DNA of 35,133 nt, from positions 1 through 35,133 of the forward strand of contig CALANW010000110.1 in NCBI GenBank assembly GCA_937926145.1. Direction: 5' to 3'. A model generated the notes under the pieces. That model was not told where the DNA came from and ran no database searches. It saw only the letters and a list, made by a program, of their open reading frames with translations. Shown here piece by piece: positions 26,436 through 33,235 of this stretch. Numbering within the stretch: position 1 is the stretch's first letter; the number at the start of each line of letters is the position of its first letter. Source of the DNA: an uncultured Ruminococcus sp. GTDB lineage: Bacteria > Bacillota > Clostridia > Oscillospirales > Ruminococcaceae. The position numbers and the translations under genes are program-made.

Positions 26436-26535
26436 TACTAAACACCATTTAAAATTTGGAAAAAATCAAGCCGACAATCTCGAATATATAGGATTTCGGC
26501 GCAGATTTTTTCCTGTATTTTATTGGTGTTTAGTA
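26436..26535 (+). repeat. MITE-like palindromic element, copy 2 (intact reference copy)
   Basis: This is a 100-bp element with terminal inverted repeats TACTAAACACCA / TGGTGTTTAGTA, and near-complementary arms that continue inward (GGAAAAAATC / GATTTTTTCC, then AGCCGA / TCGGCG). It is flanked on both sides by TTA, a probable 3-bp target duplication. It has no coding capacity. Related copies are at 2343-2442, 31374-31476 and 31625-31724. It lies 3' of the lipoprotein gene. Confidence 0.85.
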
Positions 26536-26596
26536 TTATATAGCCTGTATTTTCAATTGCCTGCAAAGATGAATGTTGATAGCATACAATCAAACT

Positions 26597-27835
26597 TTAA
26601 TTATACTGTTCATCGAAAAACAGCATACATCTGTTTTGTATGTTGTTGACAACAGATCCGGAATCTATATTTCCCGAAAAGTATGCGGATAATTCATCTT
26701 GAATGATTTGCTGTATTTGGGTATCAGACATTCTTGATGCGTATGAAACCGTGTTTATTTGATGCATAAGTTCGTCTGCGTTGTCTTTTCGTGCATCATC
26801 GGGTATATCATAGAATTCAAGTTTAAAATTTAAATCATAAAAATAATCAAGTGCTTCTGAATTTATCGGCAAACTGCAGCCGTTTAAAACCGTTTTTGAA
26901 CCATCAGAAAGTTCGGTAACATAAGAGTCAAACGAAATGCACTTTTTTACAAATTCTATAGCTTCATCTTTATGTTCCGAACTGTCAACAACTGAATATG
27001 CCGAACGCAGTACGGCAATATGGAAATTTTCTTCATCAGACGGAAAGCCAACAAATTCTATTTCATCTCTCGCATCATATTCAAGATAGTCCAACTGTCC
27101 GAAACTCGAAAATCCCGTTGCGATCATAAGCATATCATCATTCTTAAAAGCATCATACAGTTGTTCGTTCGTCAGATCGGCAACCGACTTATTGTATGTT
27201 TTCATAAATTCGATCAGCTCTTTAAATTCATCGCTGTCAAAAGTGCAGGTCTTGTTTTCAAAATCAACAAACTTTGACATAATAAATGCGATAAAACCAT
27301 AGGAGTCTACCGTATAGTCAAAAGGATATTTGCACCCAAGAGCGTTTGACTTTTCCAATATATGTTCAAAGCTTGTATCAGTATCATCATTCCAAAGCTT
27401 TTTCTTTACAGCCGCAGATTCAACGTCAAAATCATACGGCATCTCATACAGCTTGCCGTTCTGTTTCAGTGAATCAAGGACTGATTTTACATAATCGTCC
27501 TCGTTTATATACTGAGTGAGGTCAGTCAGCACACCTTTTGCCGCAAATGAAGAAACATTTATGTCTTTGTCAGCAAAAATAACATCAATCTGTTCGCCGC
27601 CGAGCAAAGCCATTGTCAGAAGATCAGATGTTGAGTACCGTTTCTCTTCAATATTGTATTTGTTTTCAGACTTTAAATTTTTGATAACGTAATCTGTGTG
27701 ACTATCATCATTTTCACTTCTTGCAATAACCAGCGTTTCTGATGAATACGGTTCGTTTGTTTTATCCGCTGTCTTGCCGCATGATGACAATACAAGAGCC
27801 CCTAAAATAATCGGCACAAGCAGTTTGATTTTCAT
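26597..27835 (-). CDS. Extracellular solute-binding-like lipoprotein
   Basis: The 412-residue protein has a signal peptide with lipobox LVLSSC. A periplasmic-binding-protein-like body follows: an early strand with LTMALLGGEQIDVIFAD, then LTDLTQYI, KLYEMPYDFDVE and EAIEFVKKCIS. It resembles ABC sugar-binding proteins (SBP_bac_1/8 type). There is no permease or ATPase gene next to it, so the partner is elsewhere or the role is different. The start at 27835 follows AGAGGAT and begins the signal peptide directly; the ATG at 27868 would add a tail lying in the purA terminator hairpin. No independent promoter is clear. Confidence 0.75.
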   Translation of the reverse strand: MKIKLLVPIILGALVLSSCGKTADKTNEPYSSETLVIARSENDDSHTDYVIKNLKSENKYNIEEKRYSTSDLLTMALLGGEQIDVIFADKDINVSSFAAKGVLTDLTQYINEDDYVKSVLDSLKQNGKLYEMPYDFDVESAAVKKKLWNDDTDTSFEHILEKSNALGCKYPFDYTVDSYGFIAFIMSKFVDFENKTCTFDSDEFKELIEFMKTYNKSVADLTNEQLYDAFKNDDMLMIATGFSSFGQLDYLEYDARDEIEFVGFPSDEENFHIAVLRSAYSVVDSSEHKDEAIEFVKKCISFDSYVTELSDGSKTVLNGCSLPINSEALDYFYDLNFKLEFYDIPDDARKDNADELMHQINTVSYASRMSDTQIQQIIQDELSAYFSGNIDSGSVVNNIQNRCMLFFDEQYN

Positions 27836-27851
27836 ATATATCCTCTTTATT

Positions 27852-27885
27852 ATATAAAATCCCCACATTTTTGCGATGTGGGGAT
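27852..27885 (-). terminator. Hairpin between purA and the lipoprotein gene
   Basis: On the minus strand ATCCCCACAT (27876-27885) pairs with ATGTGGGGAT (27859-27868) around CGCAAAA, then TTTATATA. It ends about 17 nt before the lipoprotein ATG, so it acts as a purA terminator with read-through or as an intercistronic attenuator. Confidence 0.75.
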
Positions 27886-27903
27886 AATTTTATATGCGTA
27901 AAT

Positions 27904-29178
27904 TTATATTTCGATCTGCTGCTCACGGTCAGGACCAACGCCGATCATTGCGATCTTACATTCGCAAAGTTCTTCAAGGCGCTTGATATAACCCTTGCAG
28001 ATCTCCGGAAGTTCATCGAATGTTCTGCAATTCGAAATATCATCGTTAAATCCGGGATAATCCTCGTAAATAGGCTGGCAGCCGTCAAGCTCTTCAAGAG
28101 TTGCGGGGAAATCCTTTATAATAGTGCCGTCAGGCTTCTTATATGCAACGCAGATCTTGAGTGTGTCGATTCCTGCGAGGGTATCAAGCTTGTTTACAAC
28201 AAGGCAGTTAAGGCCGTTTACGCGTACTGCGTGGCGAATGATAACAGAGTCGAACCAACCTGTACGTCTTGGTCTGCCTGTGATAGTACCGAATTCGTGA
28301 CCCTTTTCACGGATATAGTCGCCCGTTGCATCGTTAAGCTCTGTCGGGAACGGACCCTTACCAACTCTTGTTGTATAAGCCTTTGCAACACCGTAAACAT
28401 TGTTGATAACTGTTGGGCCAACGCCTGTACCTACGCAAACGCCTGCGGAAAGTGGGTGCGAGCTTGTAACATAAGGATATGTACCGAAGTCGATATCGAG
28501 AAGTGTAGCCTGTGCGCCCTCAAAGAGGATAGTTTTGTTTGCCTTTACAGCTTCATAAGCAAGAACGGAAACGTCAGCTTCATACTTTGCAAGACGCTTG
28601 CCGTATTCGGTGTATTCCTTGATAACAGCTTCGATATCAACAGCTTCACCGCCGAAAACTGCAGTGATGATCTTGTTTCTGAGCTTACCCGTTGTGCGAG
28701 CCTTTTCAGCAAAAACTTCAGGGTGAATAAGGTCATAGAAGCGAATGCCCGAACGCTCGTACTTGTCCATATAAGTAGGACCGATACCGCGCTTTGTTGT
28801 GCCGATATCGAGGTTTCCTCTGAATTCTTCGGAAAGTCCGTCGAGGATTATATGCCAAGGCATAACGATGTGTGCTCTTGGGTCGATCTTGAGGTTATCG
28901 CATGAAATTCCTCTTGCTTCGAGGTTATCGATCTCTCCGATGAGATCCTGAGGGTTGAGAACAACGCCTGCACCGATAAGGCAGAGGGTATCTTTATAAA
29001 GAATTCCCGAAGGGATAAGGTGAAGCTTGTAAGTTTCACCGTTGCTTGCAACAGTATGTCCTGCATTGTTACCGCCCTGTGAACGGATAACAACATCTGC
29101 TCTTGAAGCAAGGATATCGATGACTTTACCCTTTCCTTCATCGCCCCACTGAGTACCGATTACAATATTAGCAGCCAT
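27904..29178 (-). CDS. purA: Adenylosuccinate synthetase
   Basis: The 424-residue protein makes adenylosuccinate from IMP, aspartate and GTP, the first committed step to AMP. Hallmarks are GTQWGDEGKGK at the N-terminus, NNAGHTV, the KRGIGPTYMDK loop, EGAQATLLDIDFGTYPYVTSS, and TGRPRRTGWFD. The start at 29178 is preferred over 29214 because CGGAG lies at the right distance and the family begins just before the P-loop. It has a consensus promoter about 95 nt upstream. No purine riboswitch was recognised in that leader. Confidence 0.97.
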   Translation of the reverse strand: MAANIVIGTQWGDEGKGKVIDILASRADVVIRSQGGNNAGHTVASNGETYKLHLIPSGILYKDTLCLIGAGVVLNPQDLIGEIDNLEARGISCDNLKIDPRAHIVMPWHIILDGLSEEFRGNLDIGTTKRGIGPTYMDKYERSGIRFYDLIHPEVFAEKARTTGKLRNKIITAVFGGEAVDIEAVIKEYTEYGKRLAKYEADVSVLAYEAVKANKTILFEGAQATLLDIDFGTYPYVTSSHPLSAGVCVGTGVGPTVINNVYGVAKAYTTRVGKGPFPTELNDATGDYIREKGHEFGTITGRPRRTGWFDSVIIRHAVRVNGLNCLVVNKLDTLAGIDTLKICVAYKKPDGTIIKDFPATLEELDGCQPIYEDYPGFNDDISNCRTFDELPEICKGYIKRLEELCECKIAMIGVGPDREQQIEI

Positions 29179-29270
29179 AGAAAACTCCGTTTCCCGACAG
29201 CAAAAAATTTTCACCGACTTCCCTGCTGCCGAAAAAGAAGCCGCAATAATAAACTAAATCACCAAATTGT

Positions 29271-29299
29271 ATTATAACAGATTTTTTTAATAATGTCAA
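29271..29299 (-). promoter_or_regulatory. Consensus promoter of purA
   Basis: On the minus strand, TTGACA (29294-29299) and TATAAT (29271-29276) have a 17-bp spacer. The roughly 85-nt leader can form a GGCAGCA/TGCTGTC stem just before the ribosome binding site. Its -35 box is 8 bp from that of the divergent promoter. Confidence 0.85.
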
Positions 29300-29307
29300 C
29301 TTTTTTC

Positions 29308-29336
29308 TTGACTTAATTCAATATATATGGTAAAAT
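29308..29336 (+). promoter_or_regulatory. Promoter of the acidic-tail membrane protein cassette
   Basis: TTGACT (29308-29313) and TAAAAT (29331-29336) have a 17-bp spacer. A small hairpin GCCTA/TAGGC (29354-29369) lies near the expected 5' end of the transcript, ahead of GAGGAG. Confidence 0.75.
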
Positions 29337-29385
29337 CTATTTATAGAAAAAACGCCTATATTTTTAGGCTAAACGAGGAGTAATT

Positions 29386-30612
29386 ATGGGGATTTTTAAT
29401 AACAGATCAACAACAAGGCTGTTGGGGTTGGCAATTGTAGGCATTGTTTTCATCGGATTCGGGCTTTCATCGCTCATCGGTGCAATGAGCTTTAAAAGCG
29501 ATATAAGAAAAAACATTGAACAAGAAGAAAACATCATCGATTTTATGTATCCGTCCGACTATAAGCTTAATGAAAATGTATGCGGTTACATAAATTATCT
29601 GTATGAATGTTTTTGCGAAGAAACAACGACCAACACTGTGAACGGCATAAAAACTTCTTCGAGAGTATCGGGAAGCTACTATCTTATGCCGATCATAAAC
29701 TCAAATGACAACAATATGTATTACATAACTGTGCTTATAAAGGACAAAGACTTTACAGCACTGTGTGATCAGCTCGTTGATGATACTTATGCTTACCTCG
29801 TTGGTGATGATGTCGAGTTTACCGATGTATTTTTCACGGGAAAGATCAAGCCTCTCGAAAGTGAGGTAAAAGACTATCTCATCGATTGGGTGACCGACGT
29901 TGAACTTTTTGAGGACAACTCCGTTTCAACAATAGATAAGTATGTTCTCCCTTACCAGCTTGAAGAATATAATTTGGATAACCATTATTCCTCCGCAAAG
30001 TTGTTTATACCTATCGGCATTGTGATAGTTGCTGTTTGCACCGCTATACTTGTGGTCGTAATCAAAAAGAATAAAAAGCAGAGCGAAGAGCAGTCCGACT
30101 TCACTAACGACAATTCCAACAGCTATGACACTTCATACAAAGAGGAAGAACCCACACCTGCTTCAAGCGAAGATAAAGCCTATGTTTCTGCCGCACCGTT
30201 GAATGAAGCCAAACCGTATGTTCCGGCTCCCTCTGTTGAGGAGGTCAAGCCTGCTGCTGTCAGTGTACCAAGCGTTAATCAAGCAGCTGAAGCTTCACCT
30301 GCCAAGCAGGAAACCGCTAACGACAACACAAACGCAGCTCCAAATGAAAACGGTATGCTCTCGGCAACGGTTTCAGCTGAGGACGTGGACAATCTCCCCG
30401 ATGACAGTTCAGCAAAGCCGACATTCAACTATGATGATGACGGAATGGGCGGAATTGATGTCAGCGCACTCGATCTGAGTTCGCTTGATGATTACAAGGA
30501 CGAAGGCTCTTCCGACGAACCTGCTGACAACAACATTTACAGCAGCGATGATGAAGAATATACATTTGATGCGGATCCGGCTTCGATCCAGCTTTCAGAT
30601 ATGGACAAATAA
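29386..30612 (+). CDS. Two-helix membrane protein with long acidic disordered tail
   Basis: The 408-residue protein has membrane segments at about 12-33 and 206-228, flanking an extracytoplasmic domain with cysteines (CGYINYLYECFCEE). A cytoplasmic tail of about 175 residues follows, rich in Pro, Ala, Glu, Ser and Asp. The tail ends with motifs GGIDVSALDLSSL and NNIYSSDDEEYTFDAD, closely echoed in the next protein (GLDVSAL, GNIYSDDDYDVD). I do not recognise a named family. CGAGGAG precedes the ATG. The downstream gene follows after 20 nt, so the two form an operon with the promoter at 29308-29336. Confidence 0.8.
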   Translation: MGIFNNRSTTRLLGLAIVGIVFIGFGLSSLIGAMSFKSDIRKNIEQEENIIDFMYPSDYKLNENVCGYINYLYECFCEETTTNTVNGIKTSSRVSGSYYLMPIINSNDNNMYYITVLIKDKDFTALCDQLVDDTYAYLVGDDVEFTDVFFTGKIKPLESEVKDYLIDWVTDVELFEDNSVSTIDKYVLPYQLEEYNLDNHYSSAKLFIPIGIVIVAVCTAILVVVIKKNKKQSEEQSDFTNDNSNSYDTSYKEEEPTPASSEDKAYVSAAPLNEAKPYVPAPSVEEVKPAAVSVPSVNQAAEASPAKQETANDNTNAAPNENGMLSATVSAEDVDNLPDDSSAKPTFNYDDDGMGGIDVSALDLSSLDDYKDEGSSDEPADNNIYSSDDEEYTFDADPASIQLSDMDK

Positions 30613-30632
30613 CAAAAGAAAGGTGTTAGAAT

Positions 30633-31352
30633 ATGTTTTTATTCAACAAAAACAAGACAAAAGATGAACCCAAATCTGCCGCACCTGTATCCCCTGCCCC
30701 TGCTTCAACAACCAAACCTGCAAGCGCCGAAGATTTCTTCGCCGACCTTGACAGAAAAGCAAAGCCAAAGCCGGTCGAACAGCCTGTAAAAACAGATGTT
30801 GATGTCCCCGATGTGGTCGGACTTCGTGAAGAGCCCCTGCCCGAAGTAGAAAGCAGTATGAACGATGTCGAAGCTGACGAACTTGCAGCTGAAAATCTTA
30901 CCGATAAAACGATCGGTGATGACGGAAACTATCACGGCAATATGAATGATGCATACACCGCTCCCGAAGCGCCAAAGGAAGAAAAAGTTTTTGACCCGAG
31001 CAGTGCAGTCACAGCCGAAGATTTTTTCAGCAATATGGGACGTAAGTCAACTCCGAAAACCGCGGCAGAACCCGTTGTTCTGCGTGAAGAACCTCTCCCC
31101 GAGGTCAGAAGCAGTATGAACGGACTTGATGTTTCAGCACTTGCGACCGACGGACTTCGTGACAAGTCCTACGAAAACGACGAGCTTTATCACGGCAGTA
31201 TGAACGATATTCCCGATGAAGAAGCCATTGACACGGACTCGCTTGCGGTAAAGCATCTCAAAGCTGATGCTGATGACAGCGGAAATATTTACAGCGATGA
31301 CGATTACGATGTTGACGAGAGCAGCATTGTTGTTGAAGAAATAAACGAATAA
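30633..31352 (+). CDS. Acidic low-complexity protein with two internal repeats
   Basis: The 239-residue protein has no signal peptide or membrane segment and looks intrinsically disordered. Two repeats are clear: residues 32-106 and 128-192, each running from AEDFF through RK..PK, LREEPLPEV (64-72 and 150-158), SSMN, an LA..L.DK segment, to YHG.MND. The C-terminus (SGNIYSDDDYDVDES) mirrors the tail of the membrane protein encoded just upstream. Function is unknown; a soluble partner or scaffold for that membrane protein is an inference. AAAGGTG precedes the ATG. A terminator, split by a MITE-like element, follows the stop. Confidence 0.8.
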   Translation: MFLFNKNKTKDEPKSAAPVSPAPASTTKPASAEDFFADLDRKAKPKPVEQPVKTDVDVPDVVGLREEPLPEVESSMNDVEADELAAENLTDKTIGDDGNYHGNMNDAYTAPEAPKEEKVFDPSSAVTAEDFFSNMGRKSTPKTAAEPVVLREEPLPEVRSSMNGLDVSALATDGLRDKSYENDELYHGSMNDIPDEEAIDTDSLAVKHLKADADDSGNIYSDDDYDVDESSIVVEEINE

Positions 31353-31357
31353 AAAAT

Positions 31358-31500
31358 AGCTGTTTAGCCTTAATACTAATTTTTAATCAAAGCGTAGCCA
31401 AAAAAATCGGCGCAAAAGCAATATATGCAAGTTTTGGCTTGATTTTTTGCACATTTTCAGTTTAAGAATTAGTGTATAAAAAGGCTGAACAGCTTTTTTA
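31358..31500 (+). terminator. Terminator hairpin with a MITE-like element in its loop
   Basis: AGCTGTTTAGCCTT (31358-31371) and AAGGCTGAACAGCT (31481-31494) form a 14-bp stem with one G-U pair, preceded by an A run and followed by six T, a standard terminator. The arms are about 110 bp apart because the element at 31374-31476 fills the loop. A competing pairing, AAAAAGGCTG (31478-31487) with CAGCCTTTTT (31514-31523), shares the right arm. Confidence 0.75.
31374..31476 (-). repeat. MITE-like element, copy 3 (divergent subtype)
   Basis: A 103-bp element has ends TACTAATT / AATTAGTGTA, flanked by TAA on both sides (complement of the TTA seen at copies 2 and 4). Core pieces AAAAAATCGGCGC and GGCTTGATTTTTT are in the same order as copy 1, so it is in minus orientation. 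Terminal and inner sequences differ enough from copies 2 and 4 to call it a subtype. Confidence 0.7.
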
Positions 31501-31624
31501 TACAAAAAAACTGCAGCCTTTTTAGCGAAAGACTGCTTAAAACAAATTAAATGAAATAAATTAGGAGGCACGAAAAAGAATGCGCCAAACGGAAACGCCC
31601 ACCGATCATTCGGTCGGTCTTTTA

Positions 31625-31724
31625 TACAAAACACCATTTAAAATTTGGAAAAAATCAAGCCGATAATCTTAAATATATTGGATTTCGGCGCAGATTTTTT
31701 CCTATATTTTATTGGTGTTTAGTA
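31625..31724 (+). repeat. MITE-like element, copy 4
   Basis: A 100-bp element nearly identical to the copy at 26436-26535, flanked by TTA on both sides. The left terminal repeat has one change (TACAAAACACCA), while the right end is perfect. Removing the element and one TTA joins a short reading frame across the site. Confidence 0.85.
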
Positions 31725-31786
31725 TTACGCCTTTGGTTCGTTCAAAGACTTACAGAATGACCTTTAAGCTGTTTCCAAAACAAATA

Positions 31787-31835
31787 CACATCGTCTGCAT
31801 CGATGTGCGGTAAATCATAACCGAAAAAATCGGTT
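31787..31835 (-). terminator. Two possible hairpins 3' of the pdaA-like gene
   Basis: CACATCG (31787-31793) pairs with CGATGTG (31801-31807), and AACCGA (31819-31824) pairs with TCGGTT (31830-31835). Both lie just after the stop of the minus-strand deacetylase gene. The T run after them is imperfect, so terminator function is only plausible. The rest of 31525-31848 holds MITE copy 4 and no convincing gene. Confidence 0.4.
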
Positions 31836-31848
31836 GTGAAATCAAAAA

Positions 31849-32649
31849 TTATAATTGCGGCAGGCAGAATTCAAATCCGTCTGACCTTATATCATCGATA
31901 AGCTGCGGCAAAATTTCCGCATTTGTCGATGAAACGCTGTGCAAAAGGTAGATCGCACCGTTATGTGCGGCATTTCTTGCCTTTTCGAGCGAAGATGCAG
32001 GGTCGGGTTGGTTATCGACATTCCAGTCACAGTATGCATAGCTCCAGAGCATTGTCTTATAGCCAAGCTTACTGCAAACGGCAAGCGCACGTTCCGAATA
32101 TTCTCCGCACGGTGGGCGAAGATACTTCATTTCGACTCCATACTCATTTTTTACGAAGTCGTGGAGCGACATTATCTCCTCCTCGGCGCTTTCAGGCGAA
32201 AGTGTCGGCAGAGATTCGTGCTTCATACCGTGGTTGCCGATGATGTGTCCCTCCGCGATCATACGCTTTACAAGCTCTTTATTGCGCTTTGCGTAGTCGC
32301 CCGTGAGGAAAAATACCGCTTTGACATTCTTCTCTTTTAAGGTGTCGAGAATTTTTTCGGTATAGCCGTTCTCATAGCCTTGATCGAACGTCAGGCAGAT
32401 ACCTTTTGCTCCGCTGAACACAGCATAGCTGTCATATTGTTCAAACTCATCGTTGAACATCTTTGCGCCCGTTGGACAGTTGTTTTCGTCACATTCAACG
32501 CCCTGTCCGTACCCGTGAGATTCGGCTGAAAGTCCGTTCAGCTCGGAGATATCCTGTGCTGAAAGCTGATTTGCCGAAACTGTAAAGGTAAAAAGGTTCA
32601 CAGTCATAGCCGCTGCTGCAAGAGCCGTGATAAGCTTTGAAAATCTCAT
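31849..32649 (-). CDS. pdaA: Polysaccharide deacetylase, PdaA-like (delta-lactam biosynthetic de-N-acetylase)
   Basis: The 266-residue protein has a signal peptide (about 1-26) and a NodB-type deacetylase domain. Motif 1 is LTFDQGYENGYT, which matches PdaA (TFDNGYENGYT in Bacillus) where other deacetylases have TFDD. GHIIGNHGMKH, YLRPPCGEYSERAL, WSYAYCDWNVDNQ and GAIYLLHSVS follow, again PdaA-like. PdaA deacetylates muramic acid in spore cortex after CwlD removes the peptide, closing the delta-lactam that marks cortex for germination. GGAGGG precedes the ATG directly after a strongly folded leader. Confidence 0.9.
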   Translation of the reverse strand: MRFSKLITALAAAAMTVNLFTFTVSANQLSAQDISELNGLSAESHGYGQGVECDENNCPTGAKMFNDEFEQYDSYAVFSGAKGICLTFDQGYENGYTEKILDTLKEKNVKAVFFLTGDYAKRNKELVKRMIAEGHIIGNHGMKHESLPTLSPESAEEEIMSLHDFVKNEYGVEMKYLRPPCGEYSERALAVCSKLGYKTMLWSYAYCDWNVDNQPDPASSLEKARNAAHNGAIYLLHSVSSTNAEILPQLIDDIRSDGFEFCLPQL

Positions 32650-32660
32650 CTAATCCCTCC

Positions 32661-32714
32661 ATAACAAGATTTACGGATAAGTCCGTACAGCATTTATTAT
32701 GCATATCTTGTTAT
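32661..32714 (-). promoter_or_regulatory. Nested three-stem leader of the pdaA-like gene
   Basis: A perfect outer stem ATAACAAGAT (32661-32670) / ATCTTGTTAT (32705-32714) encloses two inner stems: ACGGA/TCCGT (32673-32686) and GCAT/ATGC (32690-32702). On the mRNA the GGAGGG ribosome binding site follows within a few nt. A TATAAT lies at 32731-32736 (minus strand), so the structure would occupy nearly the whole 5' leader. No good -35 is seen 17 bp from that box (TGTTAT). Confidence 0.5.
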
Positions 32715-32811
32715 AGCTTATCACAAGTATATTATATCACAATTTTACGGAAAATAACACTACAGAGCGGTTACAATTTTATCACAAAATACTTTCCGCA
32801 TATTAACAGAA

Positions 32812-32848
32812 AAGCGCTGTGAAAATACATCACAGCGCTTTTTGCAAA
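32812..32848. terminator. Terminator downstream of ireB
   Basis: AAAAGCGCTGTGA pairs with TCACAGCGCTTTT around AAATACA, with A and T runs on both flanks, 7 nt after the ireB stop. It works in the minus direction for ireB and could also stop plus-strand reads. Confidence 0.9.
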
Positions 32849-32854
32849 ATCAGC

Positions 32855-33103
32855 TTATTTGGAAAGATAAGACTTTACAAGCTCCTGAAGAAGCTCATCT
32901 CGGTCGATATGTCTGATAAGATTTCTTGCGTTATTATACGTTGTTATGTATGTCGGGTCTTCTGATAAGATATATCCAACGATCTGATTAATGGGATTAT
33001 ATCCCTTTTCGCTGAGAGCGTCATATATTAATGTGAGATTCTTCTTGAGTTCTCCCTCGTTTTCCTCAATAACTGTAAACGTCATTGTCTGGTCGTTATT
33101 CAT
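32855..33103 (-). CDS. ireB: IreB family regulatory phosphoprotein (DUF965)
   Basis: The 82-residue protein is the size of IreB/YrzL and matches it along its length: TMTFTVIEENEGELKKNLTLIYDALSEKGYNPINQIVGYILSEDPTYIT is a near-invariant pattern (only parts quoted: GYNPINQIVGYILSEDPTYI). In enterococci IreB is phosphorylated by the PASTA kinase IreK and affects cephalosporin resistance. It is usually followed by ruvX (yrrK), which is absent here; a terminator comes straight after. GGAAGG precedes the ATG. Confidence 0.93.
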   Translation of the reverse strand: MNNDQTMTFTVIEENEGELKKNLTLIYDALSEKGYNPINQIVGYILSEDPTYITTYNNARNLIRHIDRDELLQELVKSYLSK

Positions 33104-33146
33104 TTTATATGACCTTCCTTCTGTAATGGATTCATCTAATATTTAT

Positions 33147-33175
33147 ATTATACTATATTTGCGGCAAAAATGCAA
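33147..33175 (-). promoter_or_regulatory. Sigma-A-type promoter of ireB
   Basis: On the minus strand, TTGCAT (33170-33175) and TATAAT (33147-33152) have a 17-bp spacer, with the ireB ATG about 44 nt downstream. Confidence 0.75.
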
Positions 33176-33235
33176 GTATTTTTTTTTATTTTTTGAAACA
33201 AAGGTTTTGTTTTGCTAACAAAGCGAAATTGCTGC

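Noticed and set aside
27871..28905. A 344-codon open frame on the plus strand opposite purA
   Set aside because: It lies antisense over a gene with every purA signature, is rich in Cys, Val and Asn as expected from reverse-reading of coding DNA, and has no ribosome binding site that fits.
29179..29270. Purine riboswitch or other known riboswitch in the purA leader
   Set aside because: The leader is only about 85-90 nt with a single weak stem near the ribosome binding site, and no conserved purine-aptamer loops were visible.
31580..31666. 28-codon frame starting MRQTETPTDHSVGLL that ends inside the MITE-like element
   Set aside because: It is too short to call as a gene and the ribosome binding site is 11 nt away; it is kept only as a finding about the insertion site.
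26347..31724. CRISPR array suggested by recurring ~100-bp sequences
   Set aside because: The copies are dispersed over kilobases, are in both orientations, and have target duplications and inverted ends; there are no regular spacers and no cas genes.
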